33,126 nucleotides of DNA, taken from Chitinophagaceae bacterium (GTDB taxonomy: Bacteria > Bacteroidota > Bacteroidia > Chitinophagales > Chitinophagaceae). The number at the start of each line of letters is the position of its first letter. The first letter of the stretch is position 1. The notes beneath the pieces were generated by a model, which saw only the letters and a list, made by a program, of their open reading frames with translations, searched no databases and had not been told where the DNA came from. This document shows, piece by piece, positions 8,080 through 15,139 of this stretch. The stretch spans positions 1 to 33,126 of the forward strand of contig CANJQU010000043.1 in assembly GCA_947476485.1 (NCBI GenBank), read 5' to 3'. Both the position numbers and the translations under genes were made by a program.

Positions 8080-8642
8080 AAATATGCTGGTTTGTTTTGC
8101 AAAATCTTCTCCTGTAGTGTAGCGCGCGCCCTGTGCAATTGCGACTTTGATGTGCCCTCCGATATCCCCAGCAGTTCACTGATCTCCTTATGATTCATCC
8201 CCTCAAAAAAATACAGGTTGAATATCGTCCGGTACCCATCCGGCAGTGTATGTATCATCACCATGATCTCTTTTGCGTTCATCTGGTCAAACACATTCTC
8301 TCCGCTCTCCCGGTTGTCATATTGTTCTATCTCCTTTCCGCTTGCCAGGAAAGGGCGGCGTTTTCTCAGGTGCATCAGGCATTGGTTCACCATTATTTTT
8401 TTAAGCCACGCCCTCAGGCTTCCTTCCCCCAGGTGGGTAAAGCCACCGATGTGCTTAAAACAATTGAGGAACCCATCCATCAATACCTCCTTCGCATCTT
8501 CATGATCGGTCACATACCGCAGGCACAGTATCATCATCGCTTCCACATATTTGTCGTAGAGCGCTTTCTGGCCAGCCGGGTTGTTATCTTTGCAACTTTT
8601 CACCAGCGAGGCCTCGTCAAGACTGTTCAGGGCTATTTTCAA
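8076..8642 (-). CDS. ECF-type RNA polymerase sigma factor
   Basis: A 188-residue sigma-70 family protein of the extracytoplasmic function class. Region 2 spans about 25-95: the core-binding and -10 recognition helices include ALYDKYVEAMMILCLRYV, DAKEVLMDGFLNCFKHI and LRAWLKKIMVNQCLMHLRK. Region 4 spans about 125-180, with the helix-turn-helix NHKEISELLGISEGTSKSQLHRAR at about 150-173. The reading frame starts with TTG, not ATG. No in-frame ATG occurs before region 2 and the N-terminus LNSLDEASLVKSCKDNNP looks complete, so I keep the TTG. The upstream leader contains a small hairpin TGGCC-gca-GGCCA at 8656-8668. It is co-transcribed with the membrane protein at 7255-8079 (4-bp overlap), its likely regulator. 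Confidence 0.9.
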   Translation of the reverse strand: MKIALNSLDEASLVKSCKDNNPAGQKALYDKYVEAMMILCLRYVTDHEDAKEVLMDGFLNCFKHIGGFTHLGEGSLRAWLKKIMVNQCLMHLRKRRPFLASGKEIEQYDNRESGENVFDQMNAKEIMVMIHTLPDGYRTIFNLYFFEGMNHKEISELLGISEGTSKSQLHRARATLQEKILQNKPAYL

Positions 8643-8819
8643 ATGCTTATTTTATTGGCCGCAGGCCATTTTTGTATATAAAATAACTCCTTTTATTTCG
8701 TTCCATTGCTACGAAAATTGTTAAATGCTTGTATGATAAATGCAGCAGACCGCAAAATAGTTGCGTAGCCCGCAAAAAGGGAAGCGTTTTTTCGCAACCG
8801 CTATAAATACCGCAAGTAC

Positions 8820-8827
8820 TATCTTTG
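8820..8827 (+). promoter_or_regulatory. Candidate -7 element of rlmD; decides its start codon
   Basis: The plus strand reads TATCTTTG, an exact TAnnTTTG match, the same octamer as in two of the rrn promoters of this window. No clear TTTG occurs 19-21 bp upstream (a TTCG is 25 bp away). The element overlaps the TTG at 8825 that would be the longest start of rlmD, so translation probably begins downstream at the TTG at 8858. Confidence 0.5.
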
Positions 8828-8857
8828 GCCATTCAATCTAATAATACCCATAATAAT

Positions 8858-10279
8858 TTGTCACGGAAAAAGAAGAAACAAGGGCCGCTAACGGATGTAT
8901 TGATAGAGTCGTATGCGGCCGAAGGGAAAAGCATTGCACGCCTGGAAGGTGGCAAAGTACTGTTTGTAGACAATGCAATACCTGGGGATATAGTGGATGT
9001 TGGCATCACTAAAGATAAAACCAGTTGGATGGCGGGGAGGGTGCTGCGCCTGGTGCAGCCATCTCCACAGCGCATCGAGCCATTCTGCCAGCATTTTGGC
9101 GTATGCGGCGGTTGCAAATGGCAGATGCTTCCCTATGTGCAGCAACTTGTATACAAGCAGCAGCAGGTAGCTGATCAATTAGCAAGGATCGGCCAGGTAG
9201 CTCTTCCGGAGCTGCAAACAATAATAGGCAGTCCGCATGAGCGCTATTACCGCAACAAACTTGAATTCACGTTCTCTACCAGCCGCTACCTTACCTTTGA
9301 AGAGATCACCCAGCGCGAAGAGAAAATAACGCAGCAGCCTGCACTGGGATTCCATGCTCCCGGCCTCTTTGATAAAGTAGTGGAGATACACACCTGCTAC
9401 CTGCAGCCCGAGCCGACCAATACTTTACTTACCGTAGTCCGGGAATATACGCAGGCTCATAACCTGCCTTATTATGACTTCAGGGCCCAGTATGGCTGGC
9501 TGCGGAATGTGATCATCCGCGTAGCCACAACCGGGGAAGTACTCATAAACCTGGTGATGCACCACGAAGATGAACCGAACAGGCTGGGCCTGCTGGAGCA
9601 CATAAAAGCAAACGTGCCCGGCATCACCTCGCTGAACTATACCCTCAACGGAAAGATGAACGACACCATTTACGATCAGGACGTGATCTGCTATGATGGC
9701 AAGTCCTGGATTGAAGAGAAGCTCGAAAACTTCCGTTTTAAAATATCCCCTAAATCTTTCTTCCAGACCAATACCTACCAGGCCGAAGCCCTCTATCGCG
9801 TAACACGTGAATTTGCCGGGCTTACCGGCGAGGAGACATTGTACGATCTCTATTGCGGTACCGGCAGCATCGGTATCTTTTGCTCGGCCGGCGCAAAAAA
9901 GGTGATCGGTATTGAAGTAGTGGAAGAAGCGATTAAGGATGCCTATGAAAATGCTGCATTGAACGGTCTCGATCATTGTAAATTCTACGCGGGCGATGTG
10001 GAGAAGATTTGCACCGATGCATTCTTCGAAGAGCATGGCCGCCCTGATGTGATCATCACCGATCCTCCCCGCGCAGGCATGACACCCAAACTGATACAAC
10101 AGATACTAAAAATGCGTGCACCCAAAGTTGTCTATGTAAGCTGCAACCCCGCCACCCAGGCCCGCGACCTGCAATTGCTGGACGAAGCCTATGTGATCAC
10201 AAAACTGCAGCCGGTAGATATGTTCCCGCACACACACCACATAGAGAATGTGGCGCTGTTGGAATTGAGAATGGAGTAG
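8858..10279 (+). CDS. rlmD: 23S rRNA (uracil-5-)-methyltransferase RlmD (RumA family)
   Basis: This enzyme transfers a methyl group from SAM to C5 of a uracil in 23S rRNA (U1939 in E. coli numbering). Using the start at 8858 (473 aa), the order is a TRAM RNA-binding domain (about 10-70), an iron-sulfur site with C77, C83, C86 (CQHFGVCGGCKWQ) and C180, and a SAM-binding fold with DLYCGTGSIGIF (330-341) and DPPRAGM. The catalytic cysteine is in VYVSCNPAT (C429). A 484-residue version starts at TTG 8825, but that codon lies inside a promoter-like octamer. The TTG at 8858 gives MSRKKKKQGPL, a basic N-terminus common in this family, and no ATG occurs early. Its last codons are duplicated in decayed form at 10779-10851, beyond a toxin-antitoxin pair. 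Confidence 0.92.
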   Translation: MSRKKKKQGPLTDVLIESYAAEGKSIARLEGGKVLFVDNAIPGDIVDVGITKDKTSWMAGRVLRLVQPSPQRIEPFCQHFGVCGGCKWQMLPYVQQLVYKQQQVADQLARIGQVALPELQTIIGSPHERYYRNKLEFTFSTSRYLTFEEITQREEKITQQPALGFHAPGLFDKVVEIHTCYLQPEPTNTLLTVVREYTQAHNLPYYDFRAQYGWLRNVIIRVATTGEVLINLVMHHEDEPNRLGLLEHIKANVPGITSLNYTLNGKMNDTIYDQDVICYDGKSWIEEKLENFRFKISPKSFFQTNTYQAEALYRVTREFAGLTGEETLYDLYCGTGSIGIFCSAGAKKVIGIEVVEEAIKDAYENAALNGLDHCKFYAGDVEKICTDAFFEEHGRPDVIITDPPRAGMTPKLIQQILKMRAPKVVYVSCNPATQARDLQLLDEAYVITKLQPVDMFPHTHHIENVALLELRME

Positions 10280-10323
10280 TATGTTTTATTTTTTTTGTTT
10301 AATTTTATGGAAAGACTATTTGT

Positions 10324-10521
10324 ATGGTGCATGCTCAATATATAGTGGATGGGAGCGGGAAACGGGTTTCGGTTATATTGCCTGTCAAGGACTACGAAAG
10401 TATGTTAGATAAGATCGAAGAACTTGAAGATATCCGGATATATGATGAAGTAAAGGCGAAAAACGAAAAGAGCATTTTGCTGGAAGACTACGTCAGAAAA
10501 CGCACCAGGAAACATGCCTAA
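10324..10521 (+). CDS. Antitoxin of a type II RelB/Phd-like toxin-antitoxin pair
   Basis: A 65-residue protein. The N-terminal half (QYIVDGSGKRVSVILPVKDYESML) matches the beta-strand then helix DNA-binding region seen in small Phd/YefM- or RelB-like antitoxins of Bacteroidota. The C-terminal half is charged and helical (IEELEDIRIYDEVKAKNEKS), as expected for the toxin-wrapping part. Its last 8 bp overlap the start of the RelE-like gene at 10514, the usual arrangement of such pairs. It starts 44 bp after the rlmD stop. A TATTTG with a TTTG 19 bp upstream (10294-10297 and 10317-10322) could be its promoter. The antitoxin appears intact although the toxin is broken. The subfamily (RelB versus Phd) cannot be fixed by eye. 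Confidence 0.75.
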   Translation: MVHAQYIVDGSGKRVSVILPVKDYESMLDKIEELEDIRIYDEVKAKNEKSILLEDYVRKRTRKHA

Positions 10522-10771
10522 ATACATCGTTACGATCTCTAAGTCTGCAGAAAAACAATTAGACAAACTGCCAGACGCTGTAGCCGCTAAAATCATCAAT
10601 GTCCTCTGGAAACTGGCGGAAAATCCACGTCAACATGGAAGTAAAAAACTAACAGACAGACAAGGTTACAGGTTCTGAAAAGGGGACTACAGGATTATCT
10701 ATGACATCTATGACAAGGTCCTGATTATTGATGTGATTTCGGTGGGAAACAGGCGAGATGTCTATGACTAG
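10514..10771 (+). pseudogene. RelE/ParE-superfamily toxin gene interrupted by an in-frame TGA
   Basis: The frame opens with ATG at 10514, overlaps the antitoxin by 8 bp, and reads MPKYIVTISKSAEKQLDKLP, the typical RelE N-terminus. It continues to GYRF, then meets TGA at 10676-10678 (codon 55). The same frame then resumes as KGDYRIIYDIYDKVLIIDV and VGNRRDVYD, ending at TAG 10769-10771. In RelE relatives this position is normally a basic residue in the strand GYR(x)R(x)GDYRIIY. A single C to T change (CGA to TGA) would explain the stop. The full frame would give 85 residues, normal for the family; the truncated 54-residue product lacks the C-terminal strands and conserved Arg and Tyr residues needed for ribosome-dependent mRNA cleavage, so it is probably inactive. 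A sequencing error is the main alternative. Confidence 0.82.
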
Positions 10772-10778
10772 ATACTAA

Positions 10779-10851
10779 CTGCAGCTAGTTGATATGGTGC
10801 TACACACATGAGATAGAGAATGTGGAACTGCAGAACAATAAAATCAGGTAA
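10779..10851 (+). pseudogene. Decayed second copy of the rlmD 3' end
   Basis: Right after the toxin remnant, codons from 10779 read LQLVDM, then, after a 2-nt deletion, YTHEIENVELQNNKIR and a TAA. The last codons of rlmD (from 10205) read LQPVDM, FP, HTHHIENVALLELRME and TAG. The two align codon by codon to the same end point, and the central ATAGAGAATGTGG block of 13 bp is identical. The remnant is too diverged to be a recent tandem copy. It looks like the former 3' end of an rlmD allele displaced when the toxin-antitoxin segment arrived with a new 3' end. That history is inference; the similarity is directly visible. Confidence 0.75.
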
Positions 10852-10866
10852 TTTTTTGGAGCGTAG

Positions 10867-10887
10867 AGACGTTGCATTGCAACGTCT
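10867..10887. repeat. Perfect palindrome (10-bp arms), dispersed-repeat type
   Basis: AGACGTTGCA and TGCAACGTCT are exact reverse complements separated by one T. Short palindromes of this GAGACGTTGCA type are, from memory, frequent in intergenic DNA of Bacteroidota. It lies between the rlmD remnant and the 3' end of the serine hydrolase gene. There is no T run on either side, so it is not a standard terminator. Confidence 0.7.
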
Positions 10888-10945
10888 TAAGTGTAATACT
10901 GTATGATTGGATCATTACCGGAATTCACATATCCAAAATGCTTAT

Positions 10946-12154
10946 CTACTCTTCAGTATCAAACCCATCCTCAAGGTCTGATCCTCTTACGATGCTGTAA
11001 ATAACCGGCGCCTGGTGGTAAATAGCCTTGTTGAATTTGTTTCCCAGTACCACAATGGTCATATTTTCTTTGATAAAGCGGTAGAATGACGTGTTATTGC
11101 CGTGCCACCATCCATTATGATAGATCACCTTGTTGCCGTTGGGGTAGCATAGCATACGCCAGCCAAGGCCGTAGTTTTTTACGCCGGGCCGCTCAAAGGA
11201 ACATGGGCCGTAGGCAAGTTCTATGGTCTCGTTGCTCAATAGCTTGTTCTGGTAAAACGACTGATCCCAGCGATACATATCTTCAGGTGTACTGTAAATT
11301 CCCTTATCTCCGGTCACTCCGTCGGCAAACATATCTGGTTCGCGCATCCAGTTATAAGCATAGCTGATGGCAGCCGCAGCAGGCAGCCCGCTGGCGGGAT
11401 TGTAGACAAAAGTATGTGACATGCCCAGCGGCTGAAAAATGTACTTCGACATAAAATAACCGAAGTTCATTTCTGTTACACGCTCTATCAACACAGCTAG
11501 CACCGCGAAGTTGGTATTACAGTATTTAAATCCGCTATTGGGCTTCGACTCCAGCCTGGGTTTACGTTGAGCCATCATCGCCATCATCTGTGTGTTCGTG
11601 ATAGGTATAGACAATTCCCTGTCGTAGTTAGGCACCCACTTCGTATAGTCGGGCAAGCCGGAACGGTGGTTGAGCAGCATTCTTACTGTAATATTTGGGT
11701 ATGGAAATTCCTTCACATACTGCTGCACTTTTTCATCCAGGTTTATGTATTTATGCTCATACAGGTATAGCACGGCAGCGCCTGTAAACGTCTTCGAAAC
11801 CGATGCAAGCTGGCAGGATGAATTGGGAGACAATGGTATTTTGTGCTCCCTGTTTCCAAATCCGAAATACCGCTCGTAAATGATCTTCCCTTTATTAGCC
11901 ACAAGCACGCTCCCGTTGAACCCCGCTCTTACCTGTTTGCTGTAGTAATTATCAAGCTGAGCTATTATGTTTCTGCTGTTGGCGCTGGCAGTGTCATACT
12001 GCAACGCGATCACCGGGGCTTTGATCGGTGTTTCATGAAATTTACCACTTGGACGGGCAGATGCCGGTTCTGATACAGAATGGCAGGCAAGGAGTAAAAA
12101 GGATAAAACAGTTATAGCTATATAAGAAGGTGTAAAACGCATATCTAATCGCAA
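10946..12154 (-). CDS. Serine hydrolase lipoprotein, class C beta-lactamase/penicillin-binding fold
   Basis: A 402-residue protein with a lipoprotein signal peptide (LSFLLLAC, lipidated C24), so probably attached to a membrane facing the periplasm. The beta-lactamase-related catalytic motifs are present in order: S118-V-S-K121 (nucleophile and general base), Y211-C-N213, and H346-N-G348 in place of the K-T-G triad. A helical region between them includes LLNHRSGLPDY, a block found throughout this family. Members act as D-amino acid peptidases, esterases or are uncharacterised; true beta-lactamase activity cannot be inferred. A second ATG five codons in (MRFTPSY) is an equally plausible start. 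The next gene upstream on this strand (12179-12766) is 24 bp away, so the two may be co-transcribed. Confidence 0.9.
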   Translation of the reverse strand: MRLDMRFTPSYIAITVLSFLLLACHSVSEPASARPSGKFHETPIKAPVIALQYDTASANSRNIIAQLDNYYSKQVRAGFNGSVLVANKGKIIYERYFGFGNREHKIPLSPNSSCQLASVSKTFTGAAVLYLYEHKYINLDEKVQQYVKEFPYPNITVRMLLNHRSGLPDYTKWVPNYDRELSIPITNTQMMAMMAQRKPRLESKPNSGFKYCNTNFAVLAVLIERVTEMNFGYFMSKYIFQPLGMSHTFVYNPASGLPAAAAISYAYNWMREPDMFADGVTGDKGIYSTPEDMYRWDQSFYQNKLLSNETIELAYGPCSFERPGVKNYGLGWRMLCYPNGNKVIYHNGWWHGNNTSFYRFIKENMTIVVLGNKFNKAIYHQAPVIYSIVRGSDLEDGFDTEE

Positions 12155-12178
12155 TATCGGGAAAATAATATTTCTATT

Positions 12179-12766
12179 TTAACTGGCCAATTCAATTTTA
12201 ACAAATCCGCTGAGATCGTCTATTATTTCATAGTAGCACTGGTTCAAATGATAATAATTGGTTACAAATATTTCGTAAGCTTTTTCAATTGGCGGTATAT
12301 GTTTTGCCCTCCTCGCTAAACCGCTCAAAGATCGTTCCATGCCCTTTAATGTCCGGTAGCCGAGCAGCCAGTTATAGGATTTCATGTGAGGGAAATATTC
12401 AGCGAAAAGTAGCGGAAAATATTGTTCATGCTCGGCCAGTTGTTCATAAACCTTTTGAGTGAACAAAAGGAGCGCGTCTTGTGTCGGGAAGTATTTCGGG
12501 TCGCTCGCCAGGAAATGATCAAAAAGAGTGTCCATAATAGCGCCGGAATATAATCCATACTCCTCGCGAAACAAAAGCTTAGCACGCTGGGTGGCTGGGT
12601 GAACGTCTGTATAACCATCTATTTTTCTGTGCAGCATTATCCCCTTTTTTATGCCCTCCGGATATCCCTCCAGTGCGATCTTTCCCTTAACATGATCGCC
12701 TATCATATTCCCCGTTAATATCTCTCCGTCGCCAAACGACAGAAACGCATGCCCCAGGTAATTCAT
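12179..12766 (-). CDS. acpH: Acyl carrier protein phosphodiesterase (AcpH/DUF479 family)
   Basis: A 195-residue cytoplasmic protein matching the ACP phosphodiesterase family, which removes the 4'-phosphopantetheine arm from holo-ACP. Visible signatures: MNYLGHAFLS at the start, GNMIGDHVKGK with D24, IMLHRKIDGYTDVHP with H46, D50 and H56, and MDTLFDHFLA with two Asp and one His. These are the metal-binding residues of an HD-like fold. Length agrees with the family (about 190-200). In Bacteroidota many members are only called ACP phosphodiesterase by homology and activity has rarely been tested. It is followed 24 bp downstream by the serine hydrolase gene; no functional link is evident. Confidence 0.82.
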   Translation of the reverse strand: MNYLGHAFLSFGDGEILTGNMIGDHVKGKIALEGYPEGIKKGIMLHRKIDGYTDVHPATQRAKLLFREEYGLYSGAIMDTLFDHFLASDPKYFPTQDALLLFTQKVYEQLAEHEQYFPLLFAEYFPHMKSYNWLLGYRTLKGMERSLSGLARRAKHIPPIEKAYEIFVTNYYHLNQCYYEIIDDLSGFVKIELAS

Positions 12767-12818
12767 GGCTGCAATTTAGGGAATTTGCCAATTGGATTTT
12801 TGTGTTTTATGTTAGCTG

Positions 12819-14963
12819 TTATTTCCCCAGGTCATCCTGCAGGGCCTTTAATTCAATGGCTAGCTTTTCAAGAGAGATCATCTGTGTCTCATCAAGCATA
12901 AATGGAGTAACAGCACCCAGTGTGGCGCTGATATTCATTTTAATCGCCGGATTCAGGTCGGGAAGCTGTTTCAGGATGGAATTGAAGATATGCAGGCATT
13001 CATTGATCTTTGCCTGCTGTGCGGCTGAGGCAGAACCAGATTGTGCCATCTTTTTTTCATCCTGCTCCAGGTGGATATTATTGAGATCTCTCGTTATGCG
13101 CACATTGCACGTGATCAGGTCATAATACACTTCCGACTTTTCCTTGCCCGGTTCTTCCATATACCGGTTGAAAGAATCAAAAACGTTACTGTTTTTTGAC
13201 TCTACATTGCGCTTATACTTCGTCCAGTTAGCTATGGGAGCATCAGAATAGAAAGTGGCGATAAAATACTCATAGTTGAAGTAGATCGCATCCGCCAGGT
13301 GCGATGGCAGCCATTTTTTATCCCATGTCGGCAGCAGGGCAAATCCCGCGACCACAGCAAGCAGCGCGCCGCCCACAGTGCATATCGCCCTCGTGATCAT
13401 AAGCGAATCATTATAGGCCATTTCAAGATTGAACAGCAGCACCAGGTTGAGCGTAATGACGAACGCCGACACCGCATATTGCTTCCTTGCGAAGTAAACC
13501 ATCAATACAAAAGTGAGGAACAAAATCCCCTCCTTTATATGCAGTCCTGCCGGTACGTGCAGCAGCAAACTCCCCGCTATGCCACCCAGCACTGTGCCTA
13601 AAACCCTGTCTATTGCCTTTCTGAACGTAGCGCCAAAGTACGGCTGTATCACGATCATAACGCTGAATGGCATCCAGTATCCATGGTCAACATTGAACCA
13701 TTTATAGATGAATAGAGCAATAGTTGCTGCAATGGCCGAGCGCAGTGCATATCGCGTTGTGAAGGAACTGCTGTTGAACAGTACACGCAGGCTGCCGACC
13801 AGGTATTTAGGCTTTAATACAAATAATGTTTTAAGGAACGAATAAGAACGGTATACCGGCTTGTCCGTTCCCATATGCTCTACCCGTTGTATAGCATGTT
13901 CCATTAGCTTCACGGTGCGCCCTGTGAGCTGTAATATTCTTTTTATCGCCCGCGTTTGCTGCTCATTTTCCGGTAGCGGGTAATCCGCTATCAGCGAGGT
14001 GAGTTTTTTGAGGCGGTTGATGTGAGACACTGCCAGCAGTTTCTCTTCAGGCTTCAGCGTTATCACAAAAACAGAGATCCGGCTCACCGCTTCCCTCATT
14101 GCGCTAAACAGGGTTGCTGCCTTTACCCGCAGCTCTTCATCCAGGTCATGCACTGCGATATGCTCCATAGCCTCGCCCATTGCTATTACGTTCACCGCCA
14201 CCAGTCCGGCCGATTTGCGCAGCAATGTTAGTTGGTATTGCGAGTGGTCTTTTTGGTTCACCTGGTGGGCCATCCTGCGGTAGAACTCGTAGGAATTGTC
14301 GATGGCGGAGCGCACCTCGTTTTCCTTTACATATACATCCTCGTTCGGTGTATCTGCATTCTTATTGCTTCCGCTTTTCGAAATGGTCTCGATCAGCTCT
14401 CCGATGGCCCGCCATATCAGGGCTATCTGGCGCCTGAAAGGTTCTTCGGCAGGTTTCAGCAGAGAAGTTGCAATGCCCACAAGCACAGGCCATATCGCAC
14501 CGATCACGATCAGCATCATCCGGTGCTTTATGTCTGCAATGTTCGTTTCAGGATAGGCGTTACAGATAATGTAAAGCAGGTAAACGCATATCGCCAGGCC
14601 GCTTGCCCTGTCTCCAATGTTCTTTAGTAATGTGGCTATATAGCCCACTACGAACATACCGGCCACGCTAAGCCAGATATTAAATCCCGTCAGTAGTCCA
14701 AGTAAGGAAAAGTCAATTGCTAATGCTGCGCCCGTGAGCAGGGTGCGTACCCGCCACGCAAACGAGCCCTTCATCTCCACCCACGAAATAGCCTCTGCCG
14801 TAAGTGTTATCCATACAGCATCGCTGAACCGTCCCGTAGCAAGACCCCATATGATAGGCAATGTGCCGGATAGCGCCATGCGCAGTCCCCAGCTGATAAG
14901 CGGTTCAAAGCTTTCATCCAGTATCAGCCTGTTAAGGCGTTTGTATGAACTTAGGTAGGACAT
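12819..14963 (-). CDS. FUSC/YccS-family integral membrane protein
   Basis: A 714-residue inner-membrane protein with two halves, each a cluster of hydrophobic helices (about 20-170 and 400-545). Long soluble, mostly helical regions follow each cluster (170-390 and 550-714). The second half has the FUSC signature HGYWMPFSVMIVIQPYF-GATFRKAIDRVLGTVLGG, seen in YccS, AaeB and aluminium-activated malate transporter relatives. The function is probably efflux or transport of an aromatic or organic acid; substrate unknown. The open frame extends to 15107, but those 48 extra codons run through a dispersed repeat. The ATG at 14963 begins MSYLSSYKRL and has a promoter-like CAAAAGTA (minus TACTTTTG) 12 bp upstream, so I place the start there. 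Confidence 0.85.
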   Translation of the reverse strand: MSYLSSYKRLNRLILDESFEPLISWGLRMALSGTLPIIWGLATGRFSDAVWITLTAEAISWVEMKGSFAWRVRTLLTGAALAIDFSLLGLLTGFNIWLSVAGMFVVGYIATLLKNIGDRASGLAICVYLLYIICNAYPETNIADIKHRMMLIVIGAIWPVLVGIATSLLKPAEEPFRRQIALIWRAIGELIETISKSGSNKNADTPNEDVYVKENEVRSAIDNSYEFYRRMAHQVNQKDHSQYQLTLLRKSAGLVAVNVIAMGEAMEHIAVHDLDEELRVKAATLFSAMREAVSRISVFVITLKPEEKLLAVSHINRLKKLTSLIADYPLPENEQQTRAIKRILQLTGRTVKLMEHAIQRVEHMGTDKPVYRSYSFLKTLFVLKPKYLVGSLRVLFNSSSFTTRYALRSAIAATIALFIYKWFNVDHGYWMPFSVMIVIQPYFGATFRKAIDRVLGTVLGGIAGSLLLHVPAGLHIKEGILFLTFVLMVYFARKQYAVSAFVITLNLVLLFNLEMAYNDSLMITRAICTVGGALLAVVAGFALLPTWDKKWLPSHLADAIYFNYEYFIATFYSDAPIANWTKYKRNVESKNSNVFDSFNRYMEEPGKEKSEVYYDLITCNVRITRDLNNIHLEQDEKKMAQSGSASAAQQAKINECLHIFNSILKQLPDLNPAIKMNISATLGAVTPFMLDETQMISLEKLAIELKALQDDLGK

Positions 14964-14974
14964 CTGTGCGGGCG

Positions 14975-14982
14975 CAAAAGTA
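14975..14982 (-). promoter_or_regulatory. Candidate -7 element of the FUSC-family gene
   Basis: Minus strand TACTTTTG matches TAnnTTTG, placed 12 bp before the ATG at 14963, the close spacing repeated at several genes here (18920, 26446). The only nearby TTTG upstream is 13 bp away, too close for a standard -33 element. Confidence 0.4.
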
Positions 14983-15035
14983 AAAAGTAAAACATCAAAA
15001 GATAAGTTAAAGAGAATGATGCAAGACCCCAAATG

Positions 15036-15130
15036 AAGATCAGCCCAGAAAGGGCGAGATATATCAGCGAGCGGTGTAGCCCACGGTTGGATAATGCAAA
15101 ATCCCACACCAGCCCTGGAAGGGCGTACTA
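15036..15130. repeat. Dispersed Bacteroidota-type repeat with GCCC...GGGC hairpins
   Basis: Two small stem-loops of similar sequence frame the unit: 15043-15055 (GCCC-agaaa-GGGC) and 15112-15124 (GCCC-tggaa-GGGC). Between them lie gagatatatcagcgagcggt and a cccacggttgg stretch. This arrangement (AGCCC-GAAA-GGGCG, then ATATAT, then a second hairpin) resembles an intergenic repeat I recall from many Bacteroidota genomes. It sits between the 3' end of the TlpA-like gene and the promoter of the FUSC gene and creates a false N-terminal extension of the latter. Confidence 0.6.
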
Positions 15131-15139
15131 CCAGTAATA

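Noticed and set aside
10946-12154. Antibiotic-resistance beta-lactamase
   Set aside because: SxxK and YxN motifs are shared by many non-resistance serine hydrolases, and the third motif is HNG instead of KTG.
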